Shown piece after piece: positions 27,132 through 34,310 of a stretch of DNA of 44,975 bases. How positions within the stretch are numbered: position 1 is the stretch's first letter; each line of letters starts with the position of its first letter. The position numbers were made by a program, and so were the translations under genes. The stretch lies in assembly GCA_030651695.1 (NCBI GenBank), contig JAUSCD010000007.1, forward strand, positions 1 through 44,975. The letters are read 5' to 3'. The stretch is from Pseudohongiella sp. (GTDB lineage Bacteria; Pseudomonadota; Gammaproteobacteria; Pseudomonadales; Pseudohongiellaceae). The notes below the pieces were generated by a model. It searched no databases, was not told the DNA's origin, and was given only the letters and a program-made list of their open reading frames with translations.

Positions 27132-27836
27132 TCAGAGCTCCTCAATCCTGATATCAGCAAACGAGCTGACAATCGGATGCCGGGACTTCAGCTTGGTTAC
27201 ATCAGCTCCGGTCTCCTGCGGCCGTACCACCCAGACAGTTTTGATGCCAACGGCGGCCGCTGCATCCAGCTCGGCCTCAACATCTGACAAAAACAGAATG
27301 TCTTCAGGTGGCAATGCTATCCACTCCGCCAGATTGCGGTAAGACTGCACTTCTTTCTTGGGCCCTATCGAGGTATCAAAATAGCCCGCAAACATCAGTC
27401 GCAGATCACCAAACACCGAGTATCGGAAAAACAGGCGCTGCGCTTTTTCTGACCCGGAGGAATATACATAGAGATTGATTCCGGCATCCAGCCACTCGCG
27501 CAGCTTGTCGGGTACATCCGGATAAATATGCGCCTGATACTCACCACGCTGATAACCCATTTCCCAGACCATGCCCTGCAGTGCTTTGAGCTCGGTAGAT
27601 TTGTTATCTTCACGCATCCAGCGACGCAGCTGCTCGATCAGGGCTTCGGTGTTTTTAAGCGGAATTCCCGTATTATCACTCAGACTGCGCAATTGACGTG
27701 CCACGTCGCGCTCTTCTTTGTGTTTGCGGATGAAGTCAGGCAAGAACTGTTCGGCGTATACAAAAAGAATATCTTTCACAAACCGGATCGAGCTGGTAGT
27801 TCCTTCAATATCCGTGACAATTGCAATCGGCTTCAT
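27132..27836 (-). CDS. mtnC: Enolase-phosphatase E1 (2,3-diketo-5-methylthiopentyl-1-phosphate enolase/phosphatase)
   Basis: This HAD-family enzyme (234 residues) both enolises and dephosphorylates diketomethylthiopentyl phosphate in methionine salvage. The nucleophile motif is TDIEGTTSSIRFV (near residue 8); motif II VYSSGSEKAQ lies near residue 122, and motif III FLSDVEAELDAA near residue 175. The start ATG overlaps the stop of mtnD by 4 bp, so the three mtn genes are coupled. It is convergent with the isovalerate operon. Confidence 0.95.
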   Translation of the reverse strand: MKPIAIVTDIEGTTSSIRFVKDILFVYAEQFLPDFIRKHKEERDVARQLRSLSDNTGIPLKNTEALIEQLRRWMREDNKSTELKALQGMVWEMGYQRGEYQAHIYPDVPDKLREWLDAGINLYVYSSGSEKAQRLFFRYSVFGDLRLMFAGYFDTSIGPKKEVQSYRNLAEWIALPPEDILFLSDVEAELDAAAAVGIKTVWVVRPQETGADVTKLKSRHPIVSSFADIRIEEL

Positions 27837-28396
27837 CGTGACTCCAGTCGGGAAAACGAGTCGGCAATAGCATTGCCGGTAAAGTGGGCTACCCAGCCCT
27901 CTGTATTATTAAAGAACCGGATGGCAACGAACTTCGGCCGCGGTCCCATATCAAACCAGTGAGGAGTATTGGCCGGCACGGAGATCAGATCACCCTTCTG
28001 GCACAACACCTCATAAACCCTGTCACCCAGATGCAGAGAGAACAGACCCTGTCCGTCCACAAAAAACCGCACTTCATCTTCGTTGTGACAATGCTCACTC
28101 AAAAACTTCGCCCGCAGCTCAGGCACTTTTGCCTGGACCTCCGGGTTGTCAGTGGCATCCAGACTGATGACGTCCACAGTCTGATAACCCTGCTCGGCAA
28201 TCAGTTTGTCCACATCTGACTTATACGCGGCCAGAACCACTTCCTGGCTGTCTCCGGCTTTAACAGAAGCAGATGCCTGCCATTGTTCAAAACGGATACC
28301 GGCCTTGTTCAGTTCATTGGCAATTTCTGCCGGGCTGCTGCTGTCAAACAGCGGAGCCGACGGGTTTGAGTCGGCATAAATTGTCAGTGTGCTCAT
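27833..28396 (-). CDS. mtnD: Acireductone dioxygenase
   Basis: This cupin enzyme (187 residues) oxidises the acireductone made by MtnC. With iron it yields the methionine precursor 4-methylthio-2-oxobutyrate; with nickel it yields an off-pathway product with CO release. Metal ligands are in EHCHNEDEVRFFVDG (two histidines and a glutamate, near residue 95) and in PANTPHWFD (histidine near 140). The ATG at 28396 has GAGAGG about 6 bases upstream; a TTG one codon earlier is less likely. It lies 11 bp after mtnB. Confidence 0.96.
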   Translation of the reverse strand: MSTLTIYADSNPSAPLFDSSSPAEIANELNKAGIRFEQWQASASVKAGDSQEVVLAAYKSDVDKLIAEQGYQTVDVISLDATDNPEVQAKVPELRAKFLSEHCHNEDEVRFFVDGQGLFSLHLGDRVYEVLCQKGDLISVPANTPHWFDMGPRPKFVAIRFFNNTEGWVAHFTGNAIADSFSRLESR

Positions 28397-28407
28397 CAAC
28401 GCCTCTC

Positions 28408-29076
28408 TTACACTTTTCTCAGCAGCATCTGATGCCAGTAATAATCCAGCAGATACTCCAGCGCCTCAATATGGCGCAAGGTTTCACCCAAATCGCGGCC
28501 CCAGCTATACAAACCATGACCTCTGATCAGATATGCATGCACAGTGCCACTATTACCAACACTGGCGCTCATCCAGCCATCAACCTGCCGGGCCAACGCA
28601 GCGATATCCTGGGTATTGTCAAATACCGGTATTTCAATCCGGCTGTTGTGCGTTTTGACGCCATTGAGTGCTTTCAGCAGCTCCAGACCTTCCAGCACAA
28701 CCGGCCCGTCGCCATTCATCGACACCAGGGCAGCTTTCACCGAATGAGTATGCAGCACAGCACCTATGTTGGCATCACGCAGATACAGCTGCGTATGCAA
28801 CAGGGTCTCGGCCGAAGGGGTATTCCCATCCAGAGAGCGACCATCCATATCCACCAGCATGATATCGCCGGGCTGCAGATTACCTTTATCACGACCAGAA
28901 ACCGTGATGGCACAGCAATGGCCATTGAGTCGTTGAGAGAAGTTGCTGCTGGTAGCCGGGCAATAACCCTGGCTCCACAAGCGCTGCCCGGCTCTGATCA
29001 GCCCCGCAGCCGCCTGCTCAAAACCCTGTGGCCTTAAATCACTGTGTGTCGGATCAATGGTCTGTGCGTCATTCAT
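28408..29076 (-). CDS. mtnB: Methylthioribulose-1-phosphate dehydratase
   Basis: This class II aldolase-fold zinc enzyme (222 residues) removes water from methylthioribulose-1-phosphate. Zinc ligands are the two histidines of VLHTHSVKAA (near residue 105) and a late one in RGHGLYSWG (near 186). CPATSSNFSQRL and LEGLELLKAL are further family marks. It is the first gene of mtnB-mtnD-mtnC; mtnA and the nucleosidase gene are not in the window. No ribosome binding site is visible, and a perfect TATAAT lies only 8 bases upstream of the ATG, which suggests a leaderless transcript. Confidence 0.95.
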   Translation of the reverse strand: MNDAQTIDPTHSDLRPQGFEQAAAGLIRAGQRLWSQGYCPATSSNFSQRLNGHCCAITVSGRDKGNLQPGDIMLVDMDGRSLDGNTPSAETLLHTQLYLRDANIGAVLHTHSVKAALVSMNGDGPVVLEGLELLKALNGVKTHNSRIEIPVFDNTQDIAALARQVDGWMSASVGNSGTVHAYLIRGHGLYSWGRDLGETLRHIEALEYLLDYYWHQMLLRKV

Positions 29077-29084
29077 AGCGCGGA

Positions 29085-29090
29085 ATTATA
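29085..29090 (-). promoter_or_regulatory. Probable -10 box of the mtnB-mtnD-mtnC operon
   Basis: TATAAT on the minus strand ends 8 bases before the mtnB ATG. Position +1 would fall at or next to the start codon. No good -35 hexamer is seen at 16-18 bases, so the promoter may depend on an activator. Confidence 0.45.
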
Positions 29091-29151
29091 GCTGCAAATA
29101 CCCGGCAGCAGTAGCATCACAGAGCGTGTCAGATTCTCACACAGCCGCAAA

Positions 29152-30360
29152 TCAATCGAGCACACACACCAGGCCCTTGAGATAGAGCGATTCGGGGAAC
29201 GGCAGCGCCACCGGATGGTCCTGGGATTGATTCAGGTAGTGCGTGATTCTCCCCTCGCGGCCGGCATCCAGCAGCGCATCGGCGGTAATTTTCTGAAACA
29301 GCGCAGGATCTATGGCGCCTGAGCAGGAAAAACTGACCAGAGTGCCGCCCTTGTTGATCAAATGCGCAGCCTGCATGGCAATGTCTTTGTAAGCACGCGC
29401 CGCTTTCAGAAACTGCGACTTGGTCTCGGCAAACTTGGGCGGGTCCAGCACAACCAGATCAAAGAACCGCCCTTCCTGTTTCAGCTCACGCAGATAGTCA
29501 AACACATTGGCCTGAACCAGATCAGCCTGTTCCGGGCCAAATCCGTTGTGGGCAAGGTTGTTGGCTGCAATTTCCAGCGCCGGGCCGGAGGAATCGACAT
29601 TGGTGACGTGTTCTGCTCCGCCCTTCAGGGCCGCCACACCAAAACCACCGGTGTAGGAAAAACAATTCAGCACGGTTCTGACCGGCGCAGGGCCGTTCAG
29701 ACGATCGCGGCAATACTGCTGCACCAGCGAGCGGTTATCAAACTGGTCCAGGTAATAACCGGTTTTGTGGCCGGTGCGGATATTGATCTCAAAAATACGG
29801 TCCTGTTCGGTGATTTCGATGCTTTCAGGTGGCTCTTCACCCCACAATAAACCGGTTTGTTGTGGCAAGCCTTCATATTTACGGACTGCCACATCTGAGC
29901 GCTCATAAATACCCTTGCACGGCGAGAATTCAGCCAGCGCAGCAACGATGGTGTCACGCCAGAATACCGGGCCCGTGCTCAGAAACTGGCAGGAAAGGTA
30001 ATCACCATAACGATCAACAATCAGACCCGGCAAGCCATCCGATTCTGCATAAATCAGGCGGATTGCAGTACGGGTCGGGCCCAGCAGGTGCGCCCGACGC
30101 TCAACCGCGCGTTGGACACGCGCGCGGATAAACGCTGCATCAACAGTGGCGGCCTCATCAAAGGTCCACATGCGCGCCCTGATCTGTGAAGAAGGCGAAT
30201 AGGCAGCAAATCCCAACGCTTTGCCATCGGCATCCACTACTTTGAGAGTATCGCCGGGTGCGGGACTGCCAGACACGCTGGCGACCCCACCTGAAAAAAT
30301 CCACGGGTGAAGACGGATGAGGGAGCTGTCGCGCCCCTTGTTTAACTGCAGAGTATTCAT
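29152..30360 (-). CDS. rlmI: 23S rRNA (cytosine-5) methyltransferase, RlmI type
   Basis: This SAM-dependent methyltransferase (402 residues) has an N-terminal PUA RNA-binding domain (about 1-80; RLHPWIFSGGVASV), a central EEHEE-type region, and a Rossmann domain from about 200: NCFSYTGGFGVAAL (SAM site), FDLVVLDPPKFAE and SFSCSGAID with the catalytic cysteine. This is the order in E. coli RlmI, which methylates C1962 of 23S rRNA. Its ATG overlaps the stop of the pirin gene by 4 bp, so the two are translated from one message. Confidence 0.92.
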   Translation of the reverse strand: MNTLQLNKGRDSSLIRLHPWIFSGGVASVSGSPAPGDTLKVVDADGKALGFAAYSPSSQIRARMWTFDEAATVDAAFIRARVQRAVERRAHLLGPTRTAIRLIYAESDGLPGLIVDRYGDYLSCQFLSTGPVFWRDTIVAALAEFSPCKGIYERSDVAVRKYEGLPQQTGLLWGEEPPESIEITEQDRIFEINIRTGHKTGYYLDQFDNRSLVQQYCRDRLNGPAPVRTVLNCFSYTGGFGVAALKGGAEHVTNVDSSGPALEIAANNLAHNGFGPEQADLVQANVFDYLRELKQEGRFFDLVVLDPPKFAETKSQFLKAARAYKDIAMQAAHLINKGGTLVSFSCSGAIDPALFQKITADALLDAGREGRITHYLNQSQDHPVALPFPESLYLKGLVCVLD

Positions 30361-31232
30361 AGGTTTACCGGTTTTGAGGTAGGCAATGGGATATGTTCAA
30401 GATCGTCACCAGGCACGGCAGGAAATTCGCCTTTATTCCAGCGGTCACGTGCGGCGTCAATAGTGGCGCGATCATACGCAACAAAATTCCAATTGATATA
30501 GGGAACACGATCAAATTTTTTGCCGCCCAGCAGAACAAAGCGGCTGTTTTCATCGGCTGTGATCTCGCCATCACCCGCATCCAGCAAAACGAAGTCCCCT
30601 GCAATGTAGCGATTTCCCGCAATATTAAGCGCACCGGTAATGATAAACACTGCCGCTTCCATGCTGGTGTCAGGGTGTGCCAATGCCGTGCCTTTGTCAG
30701 CGATTGCATCCAGATAAAACATCGGCGAGAAAGTCCGTACCTGCGAACTGCGGCCATAAGCCTCACCTGCGATCAGACGCATCATCAGGCCCGGCTGGTA
30801 AATACACGGCAACTGCGTTTTTGAGACATGCTGGAAACCGGGTTCGGTGGCTTCGTGCTCGGGCGGAAGAGCCACCCACAACTGCAAACCATGCAACGGA
30901 TGCGGCTGCGAGCGCACTTCCATGGTTTCACGCTCGGAGTGAACAATGCCATGGCCGGCAGTCATCCAGTTCACATCTCCGGGGAAAATCTCCTGCACCG
31001 ATCCCAGGCTGTCGTGGTGCAGCATGCTGCCTGAGAACAGATAGGTCACTGTCGCCAGGCCGATGTGCGGGTGTGGACGCACGTTGATGCCCTCGCCCGC
31101 AGCAAAATGCGCCGGCCCGATGTGATCAAAAAAAATGAACGGCCCCACCATTTTTTTGTCGCGATGCGGCAGTATGCGGGAGACGGAAAATCCGCCCAGA
31201 TCTTTATCATCACCAGTTAGTGCAGTTGCCAT
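30357..31232 (-). CDS. Pirin family protein
   Basis: A bicupin protein (291 residues) with the pirin metal site in the first cupin: RPHPHIGLATVTYLFSG (near residue 52) and TAGHGIVHSERE (near residue 92). Some bacterial pirins have quercetinase-like activity or bind other enzymes; the substrate here is unknown. AGGA lies 8 bases before the ATG. It lies 29 bp after the nitroreductase gene and overlaps rlmI, forming a probable three-gene operon. Confidence 0.93.
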   Translation of the reverse strand: MATALTGDDKDLGGFSVSRILPHRDKKMVGPFIFFDHIGPAHFAAGEGINVRPHPHIGLATVTYLFSGSMLHHDSLGSVQEIFPGDVNWMTAGHGIVHSERETMEVRSQPHPLHGLQLWVALPPEHEATEPGFQHVSKTQLPCIYQPGLMMRLIAGEAYGRSSQVRTFSPMFYLDAIADKGTALAHPDTSMEAAVFIITGALNIAGNRYIAGDFVLLDAGDGEITADENSRFVLLGGKKFDRVPYINWNFVAYDRATIDAARDRWNKGEFPAVPGDDLEHIPLPTSKPVNL

Positions 31233-31261
31233 GTTTGAATCCTGTTTTCCGATCTGTCAGT

Positions 31262-31846
31262 TCATCGGCGCAGCACCTGTGACAAGGGCTTGCGCGCGGA
31301 CGGCTTTTCTTTGGCAGCAACTTCTGCCGGCAGCGCGTCGGGCGTGTCTGCAATGCCAATGACAATGCCGCAGACTACCTTATGATCGTCGTCCAGTGCC
31401 AGATATTCAGCCACCTGCTGGTGGTGGATGCCACCCATGCCATGGGTATAAAGCCCCATTTGACGTGCCTGCAATGACATCGCCATCCACGCAGCACCGG
31501 CATCAAATTCTGCGTAATTGTTGGGTTTTCCGTTGTGTTCAAAAGTTTTTTTAACAACCACAAAACCGATGAGCGAGGCATTTTTTGCCCATATCCGGTT
31601 GCCCTCTGCCAGCAATGACAGATATTTGTCGAAACTCTCGTCTGTCGACAGATGAAACGTCCACGGCTGGGCATTAAAACACGATGGCGCCCAGCGTGCT
31701 GCCTCAAACAGGGTCTGGATATCCTCATCTGCTATTGCTGCCTTCCGGAAGGAGCGTGGTGACCAGCGGTGAGAAATGGTCTGATCAACGCCTGAAGCGA
31801 TATCGCGGGCGGAAAAATCCGGCTTGAGTATGTCGGGGTATTTCAT
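31262..31846 (-). CDS. Nitroreductase family protein
   Basis: An FMN-dependent oxidoreductase (194 residues) of the nitroreductase fold. The FMN phosphate motif HRWSPRSF lies near residue 26, the flavin contact ARWAPSCFNAQPWTF near 50, and the later helix AAWMAMSLQARQMGLYTHGMGG near 117. The physiological substrate is unknown; relatives reduce nitroaromatics, quinones or flavins. GGGAG lies about 9 bases before the ATG. It is the first gene of the nitroreductase-pirin-rlmI group. Confidence 0.9.
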   Translation of the reverse strand: MKYPDILKPDFSARDIASGVDQTISHRWSPRSFRKAAIADEDIQTLFEAARWAPSCFNAQPWTFHLSTDESFDKYLSLLAEGNRIWAKNASLIGFVVVKKTFEHNGKPNNYAEFDAGAAWMAMSLQARQMGLYTHGMGGIHHQQVAEYLALDDDHKVVCGIVIGIADTPDALPAEVAAKEKPSARKPLSQVLRR

Positions 31847-31887
31847 GATTGTTCTCCCTATTGAATTCCTGATCCCATCTTAGCTGA

Positions 31888-32331
31888 TCAGGGCTCCTGA
31901 TACCCCATTGGTCTGAACTCCAGCTGACTCAGCGCAGGGTCGGACGAAAAATACAGACCTATCCGCTGCGTCGAGCTGGCGGGCAGGTAGTCAATAACAG
32001 CCACTGAACTTTCCACATCCCCTGCGTCGCTCGTCAGTCGCATCTCAATGTGGAGTTCAGCTGCTGTACTGTCGCCGGTATTATTTATATCAACAAAAAC
32101 CAGAAATCGATCGCCCAGTTGTTCTGTTCCGACAATTTCGAAATTGAAGTCAGGCGGTCTTTTGTGATTATTTAATGCCGAATACAACAAGAAAAATACC
32201 ATACAGCAGAAAAGCATGAAGCCAGCCAGCCCAATCAGCTTTTCCCACAATGGCGTTTTTGTGAGAAACAAAGGGGATTTGATCGCACGCGAATTTTTAG
32301 AGTGTGCCCTTTTTTTTTGCAAGTTATCCAC
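31888..32331 (-). CDS. Small membrane-anchored protein, TIGR02588-like
   Basis: The protein (147 residues) has a basic N-terminus (MDNLQKKRAHSKNSRAIKS), one membrane segment at about 34-50 (LIGLAGFMLFCCMVFFLLYS) and a beta-rich, probably periplasmic domain (FEIVGTEQLGDRFLVFVDINNTG). I recall this shape as TIGR02588, a family of unknown function found beside TIGR02587 membrane proteins, which matches the upstream neighbour. The outermost start is a GTG at 32331, 2 bp after the upstream stop codon; a TTG at 32322 has better spacing from AGGAG and may be the true start. A short hairpin (31887-31901) covers its stop codon. Confidence 0.75.
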   Translation of the reverse strand: MDNLQKKRAHSKNSRAIKSPLFLTKTPLWEKLIGLAGFMLFCCMVFFLLYSALNNHKRPPDFNFEIVGTEQLGDRFLVFVDINNTGDSTAAELHIEMRLTSDAGDVESSVAVIDYLPASSTQRIGLYFSSDPALSQLEFRPMGYQEP

Positions 32332-32333
32332 TC

Positions 32334-33167
32334 CTAAATAATCAATCGGGCAGCCGCCGCACCAATACCTGAAGGAAACATAAGAACAATGACATTGCCG
32401 ATAAGGGCACCAAAACCCAGACCGTCTGTTTTACCGAACACCCATAACAATAAAACACTGATGGTGGCTGCCACGGTCAATGCCAGACAGGTGTGATAAA
32501 TACGGCCCACAAATGTGTCCGGTGTATCTTTTATTTCAGAGCCTTTGGAATAGCTTCCGGCATGTACAAATATATACATCACAAGACAAGTCATCAGAAA
32601 CAGACCTAACAGATGCCAACGCGACATTTGGTAGGCAATCATCTGAATTTCATCGGTCGGGGCGACATTGAGCGCAAGAAAAAGTGCGCCGACTGCCAGA
32701 ACAACAAATTTATCGGCCTGACTTTTTTCTTCCGCCCTGTCGTGTTCTCCACTCCCAAGTTCACTTCTGCCCAGCAGCGCACCAAGACTTGCGGGTATTG
32801 CCTGCAACATGAATATGGTGAAATTGGTTTCTGCGGCATGCTCGAGCGACGCAGTGTGGAAAAGAATCAGGGAAAGACCTGAGAGCAGAAAACCAAATGC
32901 GTAGGCCACGAACACATCGATTATATTGTCGATCAACTCCCGGCTTTCTGTGAAACCAATAACACTGGATACCCCCACCAGCAAAGGCAGACTGATTATC
33001 AGAAGACATAACAAACGCAAGGGATCAACGTAAAACCCTAACCACCACATCTCCATCGTCATTGTCATCGGCATGCCGAATACCACGGCACCGCCTACCG
33101 CTCTGCCAACCCCCCGCCATTGAGCCGCGCCTGAGTCCACTGATCCGCTGTGAGATGTTGATAACAT
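32334..33167 (-). CDS. Integral membrane protein, TIGR02587/DUF2391-like
   Basis: The protein (277 residues) has about seven hydrophobic segments, for example LLCLLIISLPLLVGVSSVIGF and FVVLAVGALFLALNVAP, and opens its core with FGMPMTMTMEMWWLGFYV, which I associate with TIGR02587/DUF2391. Its function is unknown. A charged loop (GRSELGSGEHDRAEEKSQADK) separates two halves. It is immediately upstream of the small TIGR02588-like gene, and it is divergent from ku with a 239-bp intergenic region. Confidence 0.8.
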   Translation of the reverse strand: MLSTSHSGSVDSGAAQWRGVGRAVGGAVVFGMPMTMTMEMWWLGFYVDPLRLLCLLIISLPLLVGVSSVIGFTESRELIDNIIDVFVAYAFGFLLSGLSLILFHTASLEHAAETNFTIFMLQAIPASLGALLGRSELGSGEHDRAEEKSQADKFVVLAVGALFLALNVAPTDEIQMIAYQMSRWHLLGLFLMTCLVMYIFVHAGSYSKGSEIKDTPDTFVGRIYHTCLALTVAATISVLLLWVFGKTDGLGFGALIGNVIVLMFPSGIGAAAARLII

Positions 33168-33250
33168 GGGCTAAACAGTCTCCGGTTTAAATCTCTCCGG
33201 TTGACCACAGACAGAGGCTGATGGTTCCATTTGCCACAATCATGGGGTGT

Positions 33251-33310
33251 GCTGTAGTGCCGAGCAGTGCCGAGTAGTGCCGAATAGCTCCGGGATGTAC
33301 CGAGATGTGC
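33251..33310. repeat. Six degenerate 10-bp tandem units upstream of ku
   Basis: Units beginning at 33251, 33261, 33271, 33281, 33291 and 33301 follow a consensus close to CGAGTAGTGC, the middle ones best. The period equals about one DNA helical turn. They lie in the divergent gap between the membrane-protein gene and ku, about 100 bp before the ku start. Confidence 0.75.
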
Positions 33311-33406
33311 TCTGACGTGAGGTGACGCGGCATTTAGCACTGAAACTTTCTGATTACTTCCGGGTCATTTGTAATAGGGCCACGCAAAAAAAAAGGAAGG
33401 AGCGTT

Positions 33407-34294
33407 ATGGCAAGGTCGATATGGAAAGGTGCAATAAGTTTCGGGCTCGTTCATATCCCGGTATCACTGCAGTCAGCGACTTCGTCGCAGAATGTCGATT
33501 TCGACTGGCTGGATGAACGCACCATGGACCCTGTGGGTTACAAACGAATCAACAAGACAACCGGCAAGCCGGTTAACAGCGAAAACATTGTCAAAGGCGT
33601 GCAGTACGAAAAAGGCAAGTACGTTATTCTGAGCGAAGAAGAAATAAAAGCTGCCCATCCGAAAGCAACACAGACCATCGAAATTTTTGCATTTGTTGAC
33701 TACCCGCAGATCCCTCTGATTAATTTTAGAAAACCTTATTTTCTGAACCCTGGCCGGCGAGGAGAAAAAGTTTATGCACTGTTGCGCGAAACTCTGGTGA
33801 AAACAAATAAGGTTGCGTTGGCTTACGTGGTGATTCATACCCGCCAGCACCTGGCAGCGCTGCTGCCGCGGGAATCGGCGCTGGTACTGATGTTACTGCG
33901 TTGGCCCGGCGAAATGCGAAGCGTATCGTCGCTGGACCTGCACGAATCAGCAGTTCATCCCGATCTGACAGCTAAAGAAAAAGCAATGGCAGAGCGCCTG
34001 GTTGAAGACATGTCTTCTGACTGGGACGGTGACAACTACCGCAACACATTTGATGAAAACATCATGGCACTGGTGGAAGAAAAAGCCGAGGCCGGTGAAA
34101 TTTCGGCAGTCCATGAGGCTGACGAGTCACCCGAAGAGCGTAAAAGTGCGGATGTTATCGATCTCACTGAACTTCTCAAACGCAGTCTCGGAAAAAAAAC
34201 CAGTGCAAAACCCAAAGCCAAACCAAGCGCTACAAAAACTGCTGCCAAAAAACCCGCCACAAAAACCCGCAAATCCTCAGCAGCCAAAGGATAG
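33407..34294 (+). CDS. ku: Ku protein, non-homologous end joining
   Basis: Bacterial Ku forms a homodimer that threads onto broken DNA ends and recruits LigD. The start MARSIWKGAISFGLVHIPVSL, the fold from residue 1 to about 255 and the pairing with ligD are all typical. The 295-residue protein ends in a Lys/Ala/Thr-rich tail (from about residue 260), like the basic C-terminal extensions that add DNA binding in other Ku proteins. GGAAGGAG lies 4 bases before the ATG, a very strong ribosome binding site. The 16-bp gap to ligD carries the next ribosome binding site, so the two are cotranscribed. Confidence 0.97.
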   Translation: MARSIWKGAISFGLVHIPVSLQSATSSQNVDFDWLDERTMDPVGYKRINKTTGKPVNSENIVKGVQYEKGKYVILSEEEIKAAHPKATQTIEIFAFVDYPQIPLINFRKPYFLNPGRRGEKVYALLRETLVKTNKVALAYVVIHTRQHLAALLPRESALVLMLLRWPGEMRSVSSLDLHESAVHPDLTAKEKAMAERLVEDMSSDWDGDNYRNTFDENIMALVEEKAEAGEISAVHEADESPEERKSADVIDLTELLKRSLGKKTSAKPKAKPSATKTAAKKPATKTRKSSAAKG

Positions 34295-34310
34295 CAGGAG
34301 GTAGTGCGTT

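Noticed and set aside
33168-33340. Small minus-strand reading covering the 10-bp repeats upstream of ku
   Set aside because: Its composition only reflects the tandem repeat and the start of the membrane-protein gene; there are no coding signs.
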